Shown piece by piece: positions 61,263 to 64,000 of a stretch of 64,000 nt of DNA (the first letter of the stretch is position 1; each line of letters starts with the position of its first letter). The translations under genes were made by a program, and so were the position numbers. The notes beneath the pieces were generated by a model. The model was not told where the DNA came from. It saw nothing but the letters and a program-made list of their open reading frames with translations, and searched no databases. The DNA is from Litsea cubeba (Eukaryota > Streptophyta > Magnoliopsida > Laurales > Lauraceae). The DNA lies in contig CM022950.1 in assembly GCA_012931725.1 (NCBI GenBank), positions 59,622,491 through 59,686,490 on the forward strand, given 5' to 3'.

Positions 61263-61939
61263 CCCTTTCATTGCCCTACACCTCACTTTGGATGTCCATT
61301 GAGATTAGGGTGTACGTGCCTTCTAAAAGCAAACTCAAGTTTGTTACTTCAATAGTTCAATTACGTACCTTAAAGCTGATTCCCCATGCAACGAAGTTGG
61401 TGGCCTCCACTGTAAACGTCGCAGACTTAATATTTACAAGGGAGGTGTCGTTCCATACAATGCCTGTCTTTCCCTTGCCACTCCCTCTCAGGAAGATGTA
61501 TGGCTTGCTCTTTGGCACCTTAATTTTTTCCCTGCAACCATATATTAATTTCTCTTTCATTATAAACTTGCTCGCAATAAGATAGTTTAATTTTTTATGT
61601 AAAAATGCAAAAAAAAAATAAAATTTACGTAAAATTGCAAGAAATATAATTAACTTACCGGTACAAACCCGGGCCAAGTTGGACGATAATCCACTCCTTA
61701 TTACCTTCTGGGATGGAATCAATGGCGGCTTGAATCGACGTGAACGCCTCACCGCCTTCAGGATCGACGATTATGGTACGGTTGCTCTGGATCTTCGACG
61801 TTAGCACCTTCGAGTCGATGCCAGTTTCTTTGGTCTTGCAATCGACGGTGTCAAAGAGAGCGATCGACGCGATCAAAATGGCCATGAACATGGTGAGAGG
61901 AGGCCGCGACGACAACGGTGAGCAGGGCGGTGATGGCAT
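58049..61939 (-). CDS. Pectinesterase-like protein, probably inactive
   Basis: Five exons (5' to 3'): 61659-61939, 61369-61531, 59471-59677, 58484-58734, 58049-58202. All introns are GT-AG; 1056 nt give 351 aa. Residues 17-32 (MFMAILIASIALFDTV) form a signal-peptide core, so the product is probably secreted to the cell wall; a Met at residue 17 is an alternative start. There is no N-terminal inhibitor (PMEI) domain, as in the shorter pectinesterase class. The fold is recognisable from FTSIQAAIDSIPEGN, GLYREKI, VAADKVAFYHC, GRHYYDNCYITGSIDFIFG, GSITAQ and the C-terminal W-rich tail. Catalytic positions are changed. QAVA-type Gln is Arg162, and QDTL is replaced by FNTL (Phe184, Asn185). LGR-[AP]-W ends in Arg269. 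Only Asp206 and Arg267 remain. Active family members demethylate homogalacturonan; this one probably cannot. Confidence 0.92.
59802..60052. mobile_element. Candidate MITE in pectinesterase intron 2
   Basis: The left end TTTGGCAATTACAAGTTATT and the reverse-complemented right end TTTGGTAACTGGCGAGGAAT are imperfectly inverted. Internal GAGGAT and ATCCTC words add to the symmetry. The target duplication is short and ambiguous, so the superfamily is not assigned. Confidence 0.4.
61233..61260. repeat. (TA)n microsatellite
   Basis: About 14 TA units in intron 2 of the pectinesterase-like gene, about 110 bases downstream of exon 2 on the coding strand. Confidence 0.95.
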
Positions 61940-62449
61940 CGTGGTAGAGTCCTACTGCCTGCTCAGGGTCTGGGATGAGGGAGGGGCTGAAGGGTGGTAG
62001 TCTATTATCTTGTGGTTGCTTGAATGGATGGTTTTTTTGTTTTCAGTCTGTTTTTTTTTTTTTCAGGTGTTGGCAGTTTGGAAGGTTTGGAGGAAATGTC
62101 TCTTTTATGTATAGAAAGAGGTGTGTGGTGCAAAGACCGAGTCTTTCATGGCCTGTATTTGCTATTTTAGGAACTAATTAGGTACTGGTAGCTAGTAGTT
62201 TTTATTTACAGGTTATGATGATACGTATGATATATATAGGGGATGAAAGTTGGGCTAGCTCGAATTGGAAAATGGAAACCACATGACCCAACCCAACAAA
62301 TTCTGAAATCCGGGTTACGCTTATTTGGGTTTGGGTCGGTCTCAAGTCTAGATTTTGAACCCAATTGGAATTCAGGCTTGGCTCAAGTTTGGGTCTTAGC
62401 GCTCGAATTCAACCCAGACTTTAATAAAAACATATGCATATTTGTTTAT
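61940..62449 (-). promoter_or_regulatory. Upstream region of the pectinesterase-like gene
   Basis: About 510 bases between the start codon and Mutator-like element 4. A TATATATA-type block occurs at about 62231-62238, roughly 290 bases upstream of the ATG on the coding strand, and is a possible but unproven TATA region. Confidence 0.3.
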
Positions 62450-63445
62450 GGGAAATTCTACTTGCACACAATTTTTTTCTTTTTTCACACAAATTCTCTC
62501 TACACACATCACTATAATTTAAAATTTACATTAATTCTTTCCACACACATCAAAATTCCCCAAAGTACCCATCCCTTCATTTCCCTCTTTCTTCCCACAC
62601 ACATCCACTTCCAACAAAGGGCTCTCCACCATTACCATTTCATTCTTCTTCCCCATTTTTTATTTATCATTTTTTCCATCTTAGATTACCTTGTTTTTCA
62701 TAAAAACTTATTATGGGGATAGATTCTCATTCAATGTAAGATTTTACAAATAATGCTAGTGTTTTTTCATACATTTGGGTTGTTTTTCATCCATCATCGC
62801 AAGGGTTTACAACCCAAAAATCGTGACTGTTCGGTCTCTGAGTGGCCGAACAGAATGCAAATGTCCGAAACTGTAGTTCCAAACAAAATTAGACCGTTCG
62901 GACCTTAGTGTCCGAACAGAATTGTTCGGACACTATCTTTCGAACATGTTCCTTCTGTTCGGATGTACAGTTCAGAACCGATGCAATATGTTCGGACCTG
63001 AAAGACCGTACATATCGGGACCTGCAACGTACTCTTTCCAAGCGAGAAATGGAGAAACGAACCTTTCCACTACTGCTCTAATTGAAAGACACATATGATT
63101 GTTGTTTTCTTCCTTCATTGTACTAGAAATCCTTTAAAAATAGAATGAAAAAAGATAAAGTACAAGAAGAATGAAAGATGAAGGAGATGGAGGAAGATGA
63201 TTTGCCCAAGAGCAGAAAATGGAGAAAGATGAGTTGCCCAATATGTTTTGAGTTTTTTTGGAAACTGGAGAGTGAGATGGATGGGAGGAAAGAAGAGATG
63301 GGTGGGAGGGAAGAAGAAGAGCTTGTGTGTGAAAAGAGGGGAAATGGATATTTTAGTCATTTCATGAAGGGGTAAAAACGTAATAAAAAAAATTTAAATT
63401 CCTTGTGTTAGAAAAGAAAAAATTGGTGTGCCAATAGCAGCACTC
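62450..63445. mobile_element. Mutator-like foldback element 4 (non-autonomous, 996 bp)
   Basis: The left end is GGGAAATTCTACTTGCACAC. The right end, reverse complemented, is GAGTGCTGCTATTGGCACAC. Both continue into an AATTTTTTTCTTTT-like block and ACACAA. An 8-bp direct repeat TTGTTTAT flanks it at 62442-62449 and 63446-63453. The left arm is CT-rich (CCATCCCTTCATTTCCCTCT) and the right arm GA-rich (GGGAGGGAAGAAGAAGAG). The centre, 62820-63010, carries five GTTCGG and two CCGAAC words. The right end is close to that of element 1. It lies just upstream of the pectinesterase-like gene. Confidence 0.75.
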
Positions 63446-63453
63446 TTGTTTAT

Positions 63454-64000
63454 ATATATGCACTAATTTTTTTTTATTTTTTTTCCCTTTAGAAGCAACC
63501 CAAACCCAGAAATTTATGTATGCAACTTGGCTTAAACCAATTAGGATAAGGATTAAGTGGGTACGTATATTAATTTGAGTTTCATCGAGGTGAAGTTTGG
63601 GTTTGGATCTCACTAAATGTACCAACTTGGCTAGTTTAACGGAAAAAAAAAGAGATGATTTAGTGGAGTGATTGGGCACCTAGAAAATCAACTCAATTAC
63701 AAATCTCATCTAATGCCATGAAATGAATAATCAATAGAAAGATGGGTTGGGTTAGAGGTGGGGTTTGATATCACTCAATGTATAGCAATTTTAATGGAGC
63801 TGAACTGTGCTAGTTGGTGCATTTAACTTCAGTAATATGTTCGTTAGCTGTGAACTTGTGACCTATGTTTTTTTTTTTTTTTGGTAAACATGACCTATGT
63901 GTTTAAAAATAGTTCACTAATTTTTAAAATCTTAGTGACCTATGTTTTTAGGTTTTTAAAAATGTGATAGATTGTGTTAAATCCTAGTTTTGATACAATG
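63454..64000. other. No gene recognised
   Basis: AT-rich DNA to the window edge. A 16-base T run near 63868 separates two copies of GACCTATGT (about 63859 and 63892), and the word returns at about 63937. No coding signal was seen. Confidence 0.4.

Noticed and set aside
62243..62722. 159-codon plus-strand frame
   Set aside because: It runs from AT-rich flank into Mutator-like element 4, crossing its target duplication, and has no domain.
1..64000. Organellar DNA insertions, CRISPR arrays, bacterial operons or viral genes
   Set aside because: None was seen; the gene structures, splice sites and repeats are those of a plant nuclear genome.

Overview
The window is nuclear DNA from a flowering plant. 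The genes have many short exons in long, AT-rich, transposon-filled introns, and their products are plant proteins: a plastid ferredoxin of the FdC2 type, a kelch-repeat protein and a pectinesterase. Retroelements are of plant type (Ty1/copia, L1-like and RTE-like LINEs, tRNA-derived SINEs). The long introns and repeat mix suggest a woody, possibly early-diverging angiosperm, but the species cannot be fixed from sequence alone.

Layout. 1-16.1 kb: the 5' part of a minus-strand gene with an ethylbenzene-dehydrogenase-type (EB_dh) haem-binding domain. Six exons are visible from 16070 down to 2128; the 3' exons were not found and probably lie left of the window. Its introns hold LINE, SINE, RTE and Mutator-like insertions. 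16.1-18.8 kb: a shared upstream interval with the divergent next gene, containing a hAT remnant and a Mutator-like MITE. 18.8-28.5 kb: the plus-strand ferredoxin C2 gene, six exons, 183 aa, with a complete and very young Ty1/copia element (22009-27022, TSD TCATC) in intron 2. 28.5-36.5 kb: repeat-rich intergenic DNA with RTE and L1 fragments, coding-like pieces I could not identify, and an intact tRNA-Val(UAC) gene at 33850-33923. 36.5-42.8 kb: a minus-strand kelch-repeat gene, nine exons, 639 aa, with one GC-AG intron. 43-58 kb: no recognisable protein gene, but a 1.1-kb Mutator-like foldback element, a second MITE family, a SINE and tandem duplications. 58.0-61.9 kb: a minus-strand pectinesterase-like gene, five exons, 351 aa, with an intact frame but most catalytic residues replaced. 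62.4-63.4 kb: another Mutator-like foldback element just upstream of it.

The most notable observation is a set of four non-autonomous elements (14669-15647, 17820-18385, 48390-49501, 62450-63445). They share diverged GAG... termini ending in a CACAC-like block and 8-9 bp target duplications. Three have pyrimidine-rich left arms mirrored by purine-rich right arms; the fourth (17820-18385) has only the purine-rich right arm. Also notable are the pectinesterase that has lost its active site and the recent copia insertion in the ferredoxin gene. The four protein genes look functionally unrelated to each other.

All exon boundaries were read by eye from reading-frame continuity and GT-AG signals, with no alignment or transcript evidence.
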